From positions 805,043 to 869,042 of the forward strand of contig NZ_JAAOXD010000003.1 of the NCBI RefSeq assembly GCF_014694315.1: a stretch of 64,000 bases of DNA, given 5' to 3'. Source of the stretch: Arthrobacter ipis (lineage in GTDB: Bacteria > Actinomycetota > Actinomycetes > Actinomycetales > Micrococcaceae). The notes under the pieces are model-generated. The model had not been told where the DNA came from. It did no database searches and saw only the letters and a program-made list of their open reading frames with translations. Positions 63,796-64,000 of the stretch are shown piece by piece (position 1 is the stretch's first letter; every line of letters starts with the position of its first letter). The position numbers were made by a program, and so were the translations under genes.

Positions 63796-64000
63796 CCACA
63801 CACCCCCTCCCGCGAACCCGTTTCAAAAGGGGTTCGCACCCGGGAGAGGGTAAAAAGAAAACAAGACTGCTTGCGTCCACTATGTGGTTCCCAACCAACA
63901 AACCCGCCGGGTACTGGTTGCAGGAACACAACTGAATAACAACACCACCACCGCACCACCAGGTGCGGGAACGTGTAACCACAGATTTCCCACCCCCCGC
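63796..64000 (+). other. 23S-5S spacer, incomplete
   Basis: After 23S comes a hairpin (CTCCCGCGAACCC-GTTTCAAAA-GGGGTTCGCACCCGGGAG, 63806-63845) and the 3' strand of the pre-23S processing stem (63868-63890). The 5S gene is not reached before the window ends. Confidence 0.7.

Overview
The window is high-GC chromosomal DNA from a Micrococcaceae actinobacterium, most likely Arthrobacter or Pseudarthrobacter. The 16S rRNA near the right end, the gene orders (miaB-miaA-dapF, hflX-dinG/lexA, infC-rpmI-rplT-rRNA methyltransferase, pheST, argCJBDFRGH, tyrS-rrn), the bifunctional PriA in place of HisA, and many leaderless GTG/ATG starts all point there. It is mostly conserved housekeeping chromosome with small strain-specific changes. 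No prophage, CRISPR array or intact insertion sequence was seen.

Layout. 1-7.2 kb: tRNA modification (miaB end, miaA), lysine/peptidoglycan precursor synthesis (dapF), a class I methyltransferase, the ribosome-rescue GTPase hflX behind a leader with a candidate leaderless 6-residue uORF, and a DinG-type Fe-S helicase. 7.2-8.6 kb: a divergent SOS module, lexA and a YneA/ChiZ-like LysM protein, with three LexA-box-like sites. 8.7-14.5 kb: hisC-hisB-hisH, a 52-residue membrane peptide, priA, an SseB protein and an MFS transporter. 14.6-18.3 kb: DUF1844 gene, then infC (ATT start, long attenuator-like leader, very long Ala/Pro/Lys tail), rpmI, rplT and a TrmH-type rRNA methyltransferase. 18.3-28 kb: GlsB-type membrane protein, CDF metal transporter, MFS exporter, NUDIX hydrolase, metNIQ, an Rv2578c-type radical SAM gene with its own LexA-box-like site, a decayed pyrrolidone-carboxylate peptidase gene, and a SIMPL protein. 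28.2-31.8 kb: pheS-pheT.

31.8-38.5 kb: an IS3-like remnant, a CbbX/SpoVK-like AAA ATPase, an M1 metallo-aminopeptidase and a 1332-residue Pls/PosA-type nonribosomal peptide synthetase. The last three lie on one strand, and the synthetase/peptidase pair resembles a poly-amino-acid production and degradation module. 38.6-40.8 kb: quinone oxidoreductase and a membrane fatty-acid desaturase. 40.9-49.9 kb: the complete arginine pathway argC-J-B-D-F-R-G-H, with palindromic insertions in the N-terminal codons of argD and argH. 50-54.4 kb: mycothiol-dependent enzyme, the alkylation-repair genes ogt, ada-alkA fusion and mpg, then apt. 54.5-58.1 kb: helD-type RNA polymerase-recycling helicase and tyrS. 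58.3-64 kb: rRNA promoter, 16S, a tRNA-less spacer and 23S; the 5S would lie beyond the window.

Two signals run across the window. One is short tandem duplications (12-22 bp units) sitting on or beside stop and start codons at about ten gene junctions. The other is a repeated TANNNT-N6/7-RTG arrangement implying leaderless mRNAs for about ten genes.
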